From: Gaiellasilicea sp963829845
Lineage (GTDB): Bacteria > Actinomycetota > Thermoleophilia > Gaiellales > Gaiellaceae
Length of the DNA: 64,000 bases
Assembly (NCBI GenBank): GCA_963829845.1
Contig: CAWHKD010000030.1
Location: forward strand, 66,575 to 130,574
Direction: 5' to 3'
This document shows, in pieces, positions 50,340-60,036 of this stretch (position 1 is the stretch's first letter; each line of letters opens with the position of its first letter). Under the pieces are notes generated by a model. That model worked only from the letters and a program-made list of their open reading frames with translations, had not been told where the DNA came from and ran no database searches. The position numbers and the translations under genes were made by a program.

Positions 50340-51901
50340 TTTCTGGCGCGCTCGACCGCCGAGCAAAGCCGCCCGCGGACGTCGAGCTCGCGCTCGACCG
50401 GCCCCGTTACGAGCTCGCGTGCCACCGCGTCGACCTGGTCCCGCAGGGAACGGGCCGCCCTCCGCGCTCGTCTGTTCGCCCCGACGCCGTTCACGAGCCG
50501 CGCCAGGAACGCCAGTACCAGGCCGGCCGCGGCACCGCCGAGGAGGAGCCACGTTGGGATCGGGATCCCCGCAACTTCGGGGAGCGGGACGACGTCCTCG
50601 ATCCGGAGCCAGCCGAGGAGCGCGAGAGCGACAAGCCAGAGTGCGCCGGCGGCCAATGCGATCGCGAAGGCGCTCTGGAGCCAGCCCGCGACCCGCCACC
50701 ACCGCGGCCGCGACATTCGAAGGTCGGCGCCGGCGACGGCGCGATCGAGGCCGTCCGCCACTTCCTCGTCGGCCGCGACTGCCGCTTCCCGCACGAGCCG
50801 CGGCCAGGGCGGCGCGAGCCCCTCCGTCGCTCCGTCGGCCAGGCGACGCGCAGCACTGGCCACCTGCGCACGCTGGACGTCCGTCGGCGGCGGCATCGAG
50901 GTGCGCGTCTGCGGCTCCGGCGACTCCGAGAGCCTGAGGCGGCGGAGCGGGTCTGGCCGGAAGCGCCGGAGCCAGCGGACGGGCGGCCATCCGGTAGCAA
51001 GGACGCCTCGGCGCAGGTGGGCTGCTCGCACGGCGCGGACGACGGCCGGAACGCCAGCGGCCTCCTCGAGCGCCTCCTGAAGGCGCCGCGAGTCCTCTGC
51101 CCTGACGCCCCGCGCTCTGCCCTCGCAACTCGCCGCCAGCGGCTCTGCCGCCCGCTCGAGGTCGGCGGCCAGCTTGGCCACCGCGGCGTCCCGCGCCGCG
51201 ACCCGCTCGGCGAGCAGCCGCCGCAGCTCGGGAATCCCGTCGCCGCTCTTCGCCGAGACGACGACGAGCGGGAGCTTCGGCAGGCCGTCGCGCTCGAGCA
51301 GGCGTTCCATGTCCGTTCGCCACGCCTGCACGTCGTCCGCTCCGAGCAGGTCGGCCTGGTTGAGGACGACGCCCATCGCCTCTGCGTGTGTCGCCAGCGG
51401 CCTGAGGTAGCGGTCGTGCAGGGAGGCGTCGGCGTACTTCTGCGGCTCGACGACCCAGAGGACGAGGTCGGCGAGACCGATTACGCGCTCGGCTTCGAGC
51501 CGATGTGATCTCTCGATCGAGTCGAAGTCCGGAAGGTCGAGCAGCACGAGGCCGCCGAGCCCGTCGTCGCCGAGGAGGTGACGGCGGCCGACCTCGAGCC
51601 AGTCGAGCAGCGCATCACTGCCGTCGCCCCAGCTCGCAGCCTGCCCGACCGACGTCGTCGGCCGGCGCCGCCCGACTGCGGCCAGGTCCGTGCCGGTGAG
51701 GACGTTGAAGAGCTGCGACTTGCCGACGCCGGTGGGGCCGGCGAGCGCGACGACCGTCGACTCGAGACCCAGCCCTAGCCGCGCACCCGCACGCTGGACG
51801 ACGGCGCGAGCCGCGTCGACATGCGCGTCGTCGAGCCTGCCGGAGGCGAGATCGGCCGCCTCGCGCAGCGCCGCGAGCCGCTGATCGAGCTTCCCGCTCA
51901 C
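50336..51901 (-). CDS. Membrane-associated GTPase (second of a pair)
   Basis: 521 residues. A G domain in the first 230 residues has G1 ALAGPTGVGKSQLFNVLTGT, G3 LLDLPDFDS, and G4 VVLNQADLLG. A helical middle section follows, then two membrane segments near residues 400 and 440 (AFAIALAAGALWLVALALLG, IPTWLLLGGAAAGLVLAFLA). This is the pattern of the Streptomyces-type dynamin-like or YfjP-like GTPases. It overlaps the upstream GTPase by 4 bp. A role in membrane remodelling or division is inference. Its TAG stop overlaps that of typA in a shared CTAG. Confidence 0.8.
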   Translation of the reverse strand: MSGKLDQRLAALREAADLASGRLDDAHVDAARAVVQRAGARLGLGLESTVVALAGPTGVGKSQLFNVLTGTDLAAVGRRRPTTSVGQAASWGDGSDALLDWLEVGRRHLLGDDGLGGLVLLDLPDFDSIERSHRLEAERVIGLADLVLWVVEPQKYADASLHDRYLRPLATHAEAMGVVLNQADLLGADDVQAWRTDMERLLERDGLPKLPLVVVSAKSGDGIPELRRLLAERVAARDAAVAKLAADLERAAEPLAASCEGRARGVRAEDSRRLQEALEEAAGVPAVVRAVRAAHLRRGVLATGWPPVRWLRRFRPDPLRRLRLSESPEPQTRTSMPPPTDVQRAQVASAARRLADGATEGLAPPWPRLVREAAVAADEEVADGLDRAVAGADLRMSRPRWWRVAGWLQSAFAIALAAGALWLVALALLGWLRIEDVVPLPEVAGIPIPTWLLLGGAAAGLVLAFLARLVNGVGANRRARRAARSLRDQVDAVARELVTGPVERELDVRGRLCSAVERARN

Positions 51902-53577
51902 GCAGCCCGGCGAACGGCATCGACGGCCGCGTGCAGCCGCGCGAAGCCATCCGCCTCCGGCACCACCTCGTCGAGCAGGGCGTGGAACCGGCCGGCCTCC
52001 TTGCGCAGCAGGCGGTCGACGCGCTCGATCAGATCCTCGCGGGCCCGCGAGGCCAGCGTCCGTACTGCCTGGTCGCCGAAGATCGCCTCGAGCACCTTCT
52101 GGCCCACGGCGGAGGTTCCGCCCGCGACGACCACCTCGGCACCGGTGAGGCCGCCGGTGTGCGCGAAGACCGCGAGCATCACCGTCAGCCCGGCGCCGTT
52201 GACGCCGAGCGACGCAAAGCGCGCCGTCGCCCGCTTAGAGGCACCTTCCTCGCGGACGAGGTCGAAAACGACGTCTTGCCACGCACGTACCTCGTCCTCT
52301 GCCGAGGTCGCGAGCTCGACAGTCGCCCGCTCGAGCGCAGGAGCATCCCGGAGCAACGCGCGCCCCGGCACGCGCTCCCTCCACGCCCGCGCCGTCCGCT
52401 CCGCGGCTCGCTCGGCGGCCGTGCGCACGACCGCCTCGACCCGATGCTCGACCGCCACCTTGAGCTCCGCATCTGCAGCCGGCGCGCCCGTGACGATGCT
52501 CTTGAGCCGGTCGCGAAGCCAGCCCACGCGAGTCTCGAGCGCGCGCATGACATCGCCGGTTCCAACGACCTCATGCCACCGCGCGAGGACCTCCCCGCGC
52601 AGCAGCGAGCCGCTCCGCAGCGCCGTCTCGACCTCCCGCAGCGCGTCCGCGTAGGCGTGATCGGCTTCGGCGCGGAGCTCGGCCGATGCCGCGAGCTGCT
52701 CCATCGCGGCCCGCTCGACGACGAGCGCCCGCACCGGCAGACTCGCCAGCGCGCCGCGCAGCGTCCTCCGCACGAGCGCCGCCCGCGCTTGTGCGTCTGC
52801 CGCGAGCCCGTCGAGCCAGGCCCGCACCGGCCAGAGCGCACCCGCCGGCAGCAGCTCCTGCTCGAGCTGCACCTCGGGGACTACGAGAACCTCGGCGTCG
52901 CCGAGCTGCTGCGCCTCGAGCATCTGCCGCAGGTGCCCCGGCACCTGCCGGTCCGCGTCCGCCGGCACCCGGTTCAGCACGATCGAGAGAGCCGTTCCGC
53001 GCTCGCGCGCGGAGCGGAGGAACTCCCACGGCACGGCGTCGGCGTAGCGCGCCGCGGTCGTGATGAAGAGCCAGCCGTCCGCGGCGGCGAGCAACTGGTT
53101 CGCCAGAGCGCGATTCTCCCCGAGCACCGAATCGATGTCCGGCGAGTCGAGCAGCGCCAACCCGGGCGGAAGCGAGGTCGTCGCCACGAGCTGGAGCGTT
53201 CCCGCCGCACCGGCCCCGCCGCTCATCCGCGCGAGTCCAGGCAGGACACGGTCGCCTTCGAACGCCGGCACGTCCTCCGGATTGCAGGCGAGCACGGGCG
53301 CGCGGGTCGTCGGGCGGAGCACGCCGGCCGGGCTGATGATCGAGCCGACAAGACTGTTGACGAGCGTCGACTTGCCGGCGCCGGTCGACCCGCCGACGAC
53401 GATCAACGCAGGCGCGTCGAGCCGGCGCAGCCGCGGCAGGACGTAGTCGTCGACCTGCGCGACCAGGTCGTCGCGGACTCGCCGTGCCTCGTCGGCGCCG
53501 GGAACGTCGAGCGCGAGCCGCACCGCGCGGAGGTCTTCCCGGAGCCGCTCCAGCGGCCCGATCGGATCCGAGGTCAT
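51898..53577 (-). CDS. Dynamin-like GTPase (first of a pair)
   Basis: 559 residues. G1 is IVVGGSTGAGKSTLVNSLVG (residue 60 on), the switch region VLRPTTRAPVLACNPED, G3 ALLDSPDIDSV, and G4 SIVLNRVPADADR. Long helices rich in Ala and Arg follow (residues 280-450), with a hydrophobic hairpin at LGVNGAGLTVMLAVFAHTGG and VVVAGGTSAVGQKVLEAIFG. This fits bacterial dynamin-like proteins that bind membranes as a pair. It is followed by the second GTPase with a 4-bp overlap, so they form a heteromeric pair. Cellular role unknown here. Confidence 0.8.
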   Translation of the reverse strand: MTSDPIGPLERLREDLRAVRLALDVPGADEARRVRDDLVAQVDDYVLPRLRRLDAPALIVVGGSTGAGKSTLVNSLVGSIISPAGVLRPTTRAPVLACNPEDVPAFEGDRVLPGLARMSGGAGAAGTLQLVATTSLPPGLALLDSPDIDSVLGENRALANQLLAAADGWLFITTAARYADAVPWEFLRSARERGTALSIVLNRVPADADRQVPGHLRQMLEAQQLGDAEVLVVPEVQLEQELLPAGALWPVRAWLDGLAADAQARAALVRRTLRGALASLPVRALVVERAAMEQLAASAELRAEADHAYADALREVETALRSGSLLRGEVLARWHEVVGTGDVMRALETRVGWLRDRLKSIVTGAPAADAELKVAVEHRVEAVVRTAAERAAERTARAWRERVPGRALLRDAPALERATVELATSAEDEVRAWQDVVFDLVREEGASKRATARFASLGVNGAGLTVMLAVFAHTGGLTGAEVVVAGGTSAVGQKVLEAIFGDQAVRTLASRAREDLIERVDRLLRKEAGRFHALLDEVVPEADGFARLHAAVDAVRRAA

Positions 53578-53595
53578 GGCTGCCTGCGTACCCGC

Positions 53596-55311
53596 TCAGC
53601 GGCGGACGGAAGCGTGCGCGGGCAGGTAGTACCGGTCGACGTACTCGATCACGGCGCGCTGCATCGAGAACTTCGGCGCGAGCTGCGCGATCGACTCCTT
53701 CATCATCCAGATCCAGCGCTCGCGGTCCTCCACGTAGGTCGGCACGACCTGCTCCTCGAGCAGCCGGTAGAGCTGCTCACGGTCGGCCTCGTCGGAGGCA
53801 CCGTCGATCGCCCAGCCGAGGTCGGGCGAGTAACCCTCCGCCCACCAGCCGTCGAGGACGGAGAGATTGAGGACGCCGTTGATCGCCGCCTTCATCCCGC
53901 TCGTCCCTGACGCCTCGAGCGGGCGCCGCGGCGTGTTCAGCCAGACGTCGCAGCCGCGCACGAGTGCCCGGGCGACGCCCATGTCGTAGTTCTCGAGGAA
54001 GACGACGCGGCCCTGGGCACGGCGGTCGCGGGCGAGCGCGACGATCTCTTGCATCACGTCCTTCCCTGCCGCGTCGGCGGGGTGCGCCTTGCCGGCGACG
54101 ACGATCTGCACCGGCAGAGCCAGCAGCCGCTCGAGGTCGGAAAAGACGAGCCCGGCGCGCTTGTATGTGGCGAACCGGCGGGCGAAGCCGATCGTCAGCC
54201 GGTCGCGGTCGATCCCGGCGCGCTCGGCGAGCCGCGCCTTCGCGGCCGAGTGCACGCGCCAGAGCGCCTCGCTGCTCACGTGCCGGGCCGCCCCCCAGTT
54301 CGCCTCCTCGGGCGGGGCATCCGCGTCGACGCCGGCGAAGCGAAGCAGCTCGCCGAGCGCCGGATCCAGCCAGCTGTCCACGTGGACGCCGTTCGTGACG
54401 TGGCCGATCGGCGGCTCCTGCCCGGGCCAGAGCGGTGCCCACATCTCGCGGGCGACCTCGCCGTGGAGGTCTGAGACGCCGTTCGCGTAGGCGGAGAGCC
54501 GGAGCGCGAACGGGGTCAGGCCGAAGCCTGGCTCCCCGCCGAACCGCCCGAACGCGAGCAACTGCTCGCCGTCGAGCCCGCCCTCCTCGGCGAGCGCGCC
54601 GACGTAGCGGGTCACAAGCTCCTCCTCGAAGACCTCGTTGCCGGCCGGAACCGGCGTGTGCGTCGTGAACACGGACGAGCGCCGGATCGCCTCGAGCGCG
54701 TCGCCCGTCCCGGCGCCGCCGGCGACGAGCGCCCGGAGCCGCTCGAGCTGGAGGAAGGCGGAGTGGCCCTCGTTCAGATGAAAGACGTTCGGCGCGATCC
54801 CCAGCGCGGCCAGCGCCCGGACGCCGCCGACGCCGAGGAGCAGCTCCTGGCGGATGCGGTGCTCACGATCGCCGCCGTAGAGCGCATCAGTGAGCCAGTC
54901 GACCTCGAGCAGGTAGAGCGGCACTGTGCCGGCGTCCACCGCGACATCCTTGCGCCAGACCGCCGCCTCGATCGGCTCGCCGGCGAGGTCGACCGTGACG
55001 GACACGTCCTCGCGGACGAGGCCGACGGCCTCCGGATCGACCGGCTGGTAGTCCTCCGTCTGGCGGCCGGACTTGTCCACGCCCTGGCGGAAGTAGCCGC
55101 CCGCGTAGAGGAGGCCGACCCCGACGAGCGGGACGCCGAGCTGGGCCGCCGCCTTGAGGTGGTCGCCGGCGAGGACCCCGAGTCCGCCGGAGTAGATCGG
55201 CAGCCGCTCGTGGATGCCGAACTCCATGCTGAAGTACGCGATGAGCGAGTCGTCGTCCTCGCCCCTGGCGCGCTGCCACCAGCTGATGATGTCGGCGGTC
55301 ACGTCGGACAC
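53596..55311 (-). CDS. glgP: Alpha-glucan (glycogen/maltodextrin) phosphorylase
   Basis: 571 residues from GTG 55311. Motifs of the short, bacterial/archaeal phosphorylase type: LIAYFSMEFGIHERLPIYSG, then GLGVLAGDHLKAAAQLGVPL, FHLNEGHSAFLQLER, and FARRFATYKRAGLVFSDLER. The pyridoxal phosphate lysine lies in EASGTSGMKAAINGVLNLSV. It cleaves alpha-1,4-glucan with phosphate to give glucose 1-phosphate. The start excludes a longer frame that would overlap the dienelactone hydrolase gene. The two genes are 10 nt apart. Confidence 0.9.
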   Translation of the reverse strand: MSDVTADIISWWQRARGEDDDSLIAYFSMEFGIHERLPIYSGGLGVLAGDHLKAAAQLGVPLVGVGLLYAGGYFRQGVDKSGRQTEDYQPVDPEAVGLVREDVSVTVDLAGEPIEAAVWRKDVAVDAGTVPLYLLEVDWLTDALYGGDREHRIRQELLLGVGGVRALAALGIAPNVFHLNEGHSAFLQLERLRALVAGGAGTGDALEAIRRSSVFTTHTPVPAGNEVFEEELVTRYVGALAEEGGLDGEQLLAFGRFGGEPGFGLTPFALRLSAYANGVSDLHGEVAREMWAPLWPGQEPPIGHVTNGVHVDSWLDPALGELLRFAGVDADAPPEEANWGAARHVSSEALWRVHSAAKARLAERAGIDRDRLTIGFARRFATYKRAGLVFSDLERLLALPVQIVVAGKAHPADAAGKDVMQEIVALARDRRAQGRVVFLENYDMGVARALVRGCDVWLNTPRRPLEASGTSGMKAAINGVLNLSVLDGWWAEGYSPDLGWAIDGASDEADREQLYRLLEEQVVPTYVEDRERWIWMMKESIAQLAPKFSMQRAVIEYVDRYYLPAHASVRR

Positions 55312-55321
55312 GGCGCGGAAA

Positions 55322-56086
55322 CTAGCGCTTCGGGCCGGTGTGCTGCTCGACGAAGGCGAGCGTGCGCCGCCACGCATCCTCGGACGCGTCCGCGAACTCC
55401 TCGAACTTCCGGTCGAAGAAGCTGTGCGGCGCGCCGTCATAGACCGCGATCTCGTGCTGGACGCCTGCTTCGTCGAGCGCTTGCTCGAACGCCCGCACGT
55501 CCTCGACCGGAATCCCCGCGTCCGCGCCGCCCATCAGCGCGAGGATCGGCGCATCAAGCTCCGCGGCACGCTGGGCCGGGCCTGGGGAGCCGTCGCGGCC
55601 CGGGCCGGGCCGGCCGTAGAAGCCGATCGCGCCCGCGAGACCGTTCCCGCCCGCGGCTGCGAGCCAGGCGTTGCGGCCGCCGAAGCAGAAGCCGACGCTG
55701 AAGATCGCGGTCGCGCCGTCCGCACGAAGCCGCGCGACGGCCGCGGTGACGTCGGCCTGCACGCCTTCCGGAGTGGTCTGCTCGACGTGAGGCATGTACT
55801 CGAAGTCGTCATCTCGTTTCTCTGCGCCCGCGGTCCGTCCGAAATAGTCGATCGCGATCGCCGCGTGACCCCGCTCCGCGAAGCGGAGCGCGAGCTCCTC
55901 GTAGAAGCGGTAGAGCCCGCGGACGTCGGGCAGGATCACGATCCCGGCACCACTCGAATCGTCGGGCGTCGCGGAGAAGGCGGCGAACCGGTTGCCGTCG
56001 TCCGCCTCGAGGACGAGGTCGTCGTGCGAGACGGCCGCGCCCGAAAGCACGGGGATCGGCGGCAGCGAGTCACGGTCGAAGCACAT
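55322..56086 (-). CDS. Dienelactone hydrolase family protein
   Basis: 254 residues, alpha/beta hydrolase fold. The nucleophile is the cysteine in FSVGFCFGGRNAWLAAAGGN (C in G-x-C-x-G-G), the acid Asp in LALMGGADAGIPVEDV, and the His in VYDGAPHSFFDRKFEEFADA. This matches carboxymethylenebutenolidase-like enzymes. No catechol degradation genes are adjacent, so the natural substrate is uncertain. It is complete. The next gene, cysC, is divergent. Confidence 0.88.
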   Translation of the reverse strand: MCFDRDSLPPIPVLSGAAVSHDDLVLEADDGNRFAAFSATPDDSSGAGIVILPDVRGLYRFYEELALRFAERGHAAIAIDYFGRTAGAEKRDDDFEYMPHVEQTTPEGVQADVTAAVARLRADGATAIFSVGFCFGGRNAWLAAAGGNGLAGAIGFYGRPGPGRDGSPGPAQRAAELDAPILALMGGADAGIPVEDVRAFEQALDEAGVQHEIAVYDGAPHSFFDRKFEEFADASEDAWRRTLAFVEQHTGPKR

Positions 56087-56171
56087 CAGCCCGAGCCTAC
56101 AACCGCGCCGAGCGCGAGCACGCCGATCACCGCGTGGTTCACGCGCGGCGCTCGCGCGTCGATCGCGTCCC

Positions 56172-56177
56172 TACAAT
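56172..56177 (+). promoter_or_regulatory. -10 box of the APS kinase gene
   Basis: TACAAT lies 9 nt before ATG 56187, giving an almost leaderless transcript. No consensus -35 is clear. This is one of the best matches to the -10 pattern shared by first genes in this window. Confidence 0.5.
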
Positions 56178-56186
56178 CCAGCGCCG

Positions 56187-56743
56187 ATGCACGGCTCCTT
56201 GCAGTCCCCCCGCCCGGCTTCGTGGTCTGGCTCACCGGCCTCTCTGGCGCGGGGAAGACGACGCTCGCCAACCTCCTCTCCGCGGAGCTCGAGCGTCGTG
56301 GCCGGCTGGTCGAGGCGCTGGACGGCGACATCGTGCGCACACACCTGTCGAGAGGACTCGGCTTCTCGAAGGAGGACCGCGACACGAATGTCGAGCGGAT
56401 CGGGTGGGTGGCGTCGAGGCTCGTGCGCGCCGGTGTCGCCGTCGTCGTGTCGGCCATCTCGCCGTACGAGGAGGCGCGCGAGCGCGCGAGGGCGCTGACG
56501 CAGGCCTCCGGCCGCCCGTTCGTCTGCGTGTGGGTGCGCGCGTCGGTGGAGACGTGCGCCGCCCGCGACGACAAGGGCCTTTACGCGCGGGCGCTCGCCG
56601 GCGAGCTCGCGGACTTCACCGGCGTCACCGCCCCCTACGAGGAGCCCGAGAGTCCCGATCTCGTGCTCGACAGCGAGAACGGCTCACCAGAGGCGAACGC
56701 GGCGGTCGTCCTGCGCGAGCTCGAGCGGCGGGAGCTCATCTGA
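56187..56743 (+). CDS. cysC: Adenylylsulfate (APS) kinase, one frameshift
   Basis: About 185 residues. The ATG at 56187 starts MHGSLQS; after a run of six C (56206-56211) the protein continues in another frame as PPPGFVVWLTGLSGAGKTTL. One additional C in that run restores a single frame. Walker A is GLSGAGKTT, then LDGDIVRTHLSRGLGFSKED and the APS kinase signature VVVSAISPYEEARERAR. The C-terminus has KGLYARALAGELADFTGV. CysC phosphorylates APS to PAPS, the sulfate donor for sulfotransferases. It is next to polysaccharide genes, so sulfation of a glycan is possible but no sulfotransferase gene is in view. Confidence 0.85.
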
Positions 56744-56795
56744 GCTCCGGGGCGCCGGGCCGAACAGCGTCGGATGCCTGGCTAAGGTATGCCGA

Positions 56796-59022
56796 ATGAC
56801 AGTGGTGAAGCCAGACGACCTCCTCGATTCACTACGCGAGGAGAACGAAGCGCTCCTCGTCCGGGTCGCCCATCTGGAAGCGACCAGAGACGAGTACCGG
56901 CGCCAGATGGAAGGCCTCCTGACCTCATCGTCGTGGCGGGTTACGGCGCCGCTGCGGAGTTTCGCCGCCAGCGTTCGCCTGGCCCGCCGCCGGATCCGGC
57001 AGCTGCCCGAGCGGCTGGCGCCTCGCCCAGCCCCTGCCGCCTTTCGCACCGCCGGACTCTTTCCGCCCGAAGTGCCGCCACCCGGAGGACTCGTGACGGC
57101 TGCCAGTCCATTGCTGGTGCATCCAGAGCTCGCGAGGGAGCGGCGGCAGCCACGGCTTCAAGGCTCGCCGTCGGACGCCCGGGTGCTCGTGGTCGCACAT
57201 GTCTATTACCCGGAGGTCTGGTTCGACATCGAGGACCGGCTCGCCCGGATTCCGGAGTCGTACGACCTCGTCGTCTCGTTGGTCGAAGGCCGCACCGAGG
57301 TACTCGAGCCGGAGATCGCCGGGCGGCTGCCGCATGCGATGATCCACCGCGTCCCGAACCTCGGTCGCGATCTCGGCTCGCTCGTCGAGCTGGCCGGGGC
57401 CGGCGTCTTCGACGGCTACGACGCGATTCTCAAGGTGCACACCAAGCGCAGCCCGCACCGGGTTGACGGGGATGCCTGGCGAGTAGCGCTGCTCGACGCG
57501 CTGATGCCGTCGCCGGAGGGCATTCGCCGTATCGTCGAGCTGCTACGCAGCGATCAGCTCGGTGGGGCTCGTCGTCCCGACCGGGCACGTCGGTGGGCCG
57601 GAGTCGTGGGGCTCGAACCAGGTTCTGGTCGAGGCGCTCGCTGCGCGAATCCCCTTCGCCTTCGACCCCGACATGCTGCGCTACCCGCGCGGCTCGATGT
57701 TCTGGGCACGGCCGTGGGTTCTCCGCCGGCTGGCGGATCTTCGGCTCGGACCGGAGCATTTCGAGCCGGAGGCGGGTCACGTCGACGGATCCACCGCGCA
57801 CGCGCTCGAGCGCTTCGTGGGCGTCGCGACCGCCACGTCGGGCCTCGATGTCGTCGAGACCGACGACGTCTCGTCGCGGCTGCACCGCGCGCGGCGGAGG
57901 CCAACCCGGCGGCCCCAGGTGCTCGCCTTCTACCTCCCTCAGTTCCATCAGATCCCTGAGAACGACGCCTGGTGGGGGACAGGGTTCACCGATTGGGCGA
58001 ACGTCGACCGCGCCCGCCCCCTCTACGAGGGGCACTCGCAGCCGGTCGAGCCGGGAGAGCTCGGCCGATACGACCTGTCGGATCCCGAGGTGATGCGCAG
58101 CCAGGCGGCTTTGGCCGTGGAGCATGGAGTCGACGGATTCGTCATGCACCACTACTGGTTCGACGGGCGGAAGCTCCTCGACACGCCGCTGCGCAACCTG
58201 CTCGACGACCCGTCGATCGACTTCCCGTTCGCGCTGTGCTGGGCGAACGAGAACTGGACGCGGCGCTGGGACGGCCTCGACTCGGATGTTCTCATCGCTC
58301 AGAGCTACAGCGAGGGCTGGGCGGACCGGTTCTACGACGACATTTTCCCGGCGCTCAACGACCCGCGGTACGTGACGGTCGACGGTCGGCCGCTGCTCGT
58401 CCTCTATCGCATCGGGCACATCAAGAACCCGTCTGCGGCGATCGAACGCTGGAAGGAGCGTGCGCGCGAGGACGGCCTCGGTGGCCTCCATGTCCTCGCG
58501 GTCGACCATTCCCGCCATTTCGAGGGATTGCCGCGCGGCGTCGAGGCTGCGATCGACGGCCTCGTGCACTTCCCGCCGCTGGCCGGCATCGAGCTCCAGT
58601 CGGTCAAGAACCTCGCCCACGCGATGTCCTCGAGCCACTCGGGCGACGTCTACTCCTACGACGCAGCGGTCAACGGTGCAGGCCTCGCGACGACCGGGCC
58701 GCACGGGCTCCGCGTCCATCCTGGAGTCATGCCCGGCTGGGACAACACGCCGAGACGCCGTGACGCGTCCTATGTCTTCCACGGTGCGAACCCGCTCTCG
58801 TTTCGCCGCTGGCTGGCGCGTGCGAGCGCTGCTACGCTCGCGGGCGGGGGGTCTGCGCTGCTGTTCGTCAACGCCTGGAACGAGTGGGCCGAGGGAGCAC
58901 ATCTCGAGCCGGACGCACGGTTCGGCCGCGCCTGCCTCGAGGCGGTCCGCGACGCGGTCGGAGTCGATCAGCGGACGCCGATCTCAGCGGCTCCGGTGCC
59001 GGCGGAGAGCGTGGCGGGATGA
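56796..59022 (+). CDS. RgpF-type plus WbsX-type glycan enzyme, one frameshift
   Basis: About 740 residues from ATG 56796. An N-terminal coiled coil (LREENEALLVRVAHLEATRD) ends in SSSWRVTAPLRSFA, a linker common before glycosyltransferase modules. Residues 125-260 are RgpF-like (rhamnan synthesis F: IDDR-like FDIEDRLARIPESYDLVVSL, and LGRDLGSLVELAGAGVFDGY, DAILKVHTKRSPH). A frame change near 57560 leads to the RgpF continuation and then a WbsX/GH99-like domain (LAFYLPQFHQIPENDAWWGT, WANENWTRRWDG, FVNAWNEWAEGAHLEPD). It probably builds or extends a rhamnose-rich surface polysaccharide exported by Wzm/Wzt. Confidence 0.78.
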
Positions 59023-60036
59023 CGGAGCGCCGTCGCAAATCTCGAGGCAGTCGCGGCGGGCGCGTCTCCACTCTCGGAGCAGGGCGCAACCGAGTTCCAG
59101 GAGGCCGCCGGGCGGATCGCCGCCGCGGTCAACGGCTTCATCCAGGGCAAGGCCGAGGTGGTCGACCTGGCCCTCGTCTGCCTGCTCGCCGAGGGTCACC
59201 TGCTGCTGGAGGACGTCCCGGGCGTGGGGAAGACGTCGCTCGCGCGCAGCCTCGCAGGCGCACTGGGGACGCCGTGGCAGCGGATCCAGTTCACACCGGA
59301 TCTGCTGCCGGGCGACGTCACCGGCGTCTCGGTCTTCCATCAGGACGCGAGCGAGTTCGTGTTCCACCCGGGCCCCGTGTTCGCCAACGTCGTCCTCGCC
59401 GACGAGATCAACCGCGCCTCGCCGCGCACGCAGTCGGCGCTGCTCGAGGTGATGGAGGAGCGCCAGGTCACGGTCGACGGCCGCCCTTACCGCGTGCCGC
59501 GGCCGTTCCTCGTGATGGCGACGCAGAACCCGATCGAGATGGACGGCACGTACCCGCTGCCGGAGGCACAGCTCGACCGCTTCCTGGTGAAGACCCGAGT
59601 CGGGTACCCGGACCATGAGGCGGAGGTGCGGGTGCTCGTCGGCGAGCATTCCGGCGCCGGAGTCGACGACGTGCGGCAGGTGAGCGAGCCCGACGAGATC
59701 GAGCGCCTCGTCCGCGCCGCCCGAAGCATCCACGTGGCGCCGGCGGTCTTCGACTACATGGTCCGGCTCGCCAGCCACACGCGGCAGATGCCGCAACTAC
59801 GGCTAGGCGCAAGCCCGCGCGGCGCCCTGGGACTGCTGCGCACGAGTCGCGTCTACGCGGCGCTCCGCGGACGTCCCTACGTCGTTCCCGGCGACGTCCA
59901 GACCCTCGCCGAGCCGGTGCTTGCTCACCGGATCCTGATGTCGCCGTCGTTCGAAGCGTCGGGTGGGACCGTGGCCGAGGCGGTCGCGGAGGCGATCGCG
60001 TCCGTGCCCGCGCCGCCGACCGACCAGCACCGGTGA
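59019..60036 (+). CDS. MoxR-family AAA ATPase, N-terminal frameshift
   Basis: About 340 residues. ATG 59019 overlaps the previous stop (ATGA). The frame changes within the first codons (near 59030), after which the sequence EAVAAGASPLSEQGATEFQE joins the well-preserved AAA core. Walker A is LEDVPGVGKTSLARSLAGAL, Walker B VVLADEINRASPRTQSALLE, and sensor MATQNPIEMDGTYPLPEAQL. MoxR ATPases act as chaperones with DUF58 proteins. It overlaps the DUF58 gene by 4 bp (GTGA), the usual order for this module. Confidence 0.85.

Noticed and set aside
50340..51508. The C-terminal 390 codons of the typA frame as a real domain
   Set aside because: They are antisense to an intact GTPase gene and have shadow-frame composition; the family ends before this point.
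51931..53910. A 659-codon open frame on the plus strand
   Set aside because: Antisense to the dynamin-like GTPase and phosphorylase genes, Arg/His/Gln-rich, no motifs.
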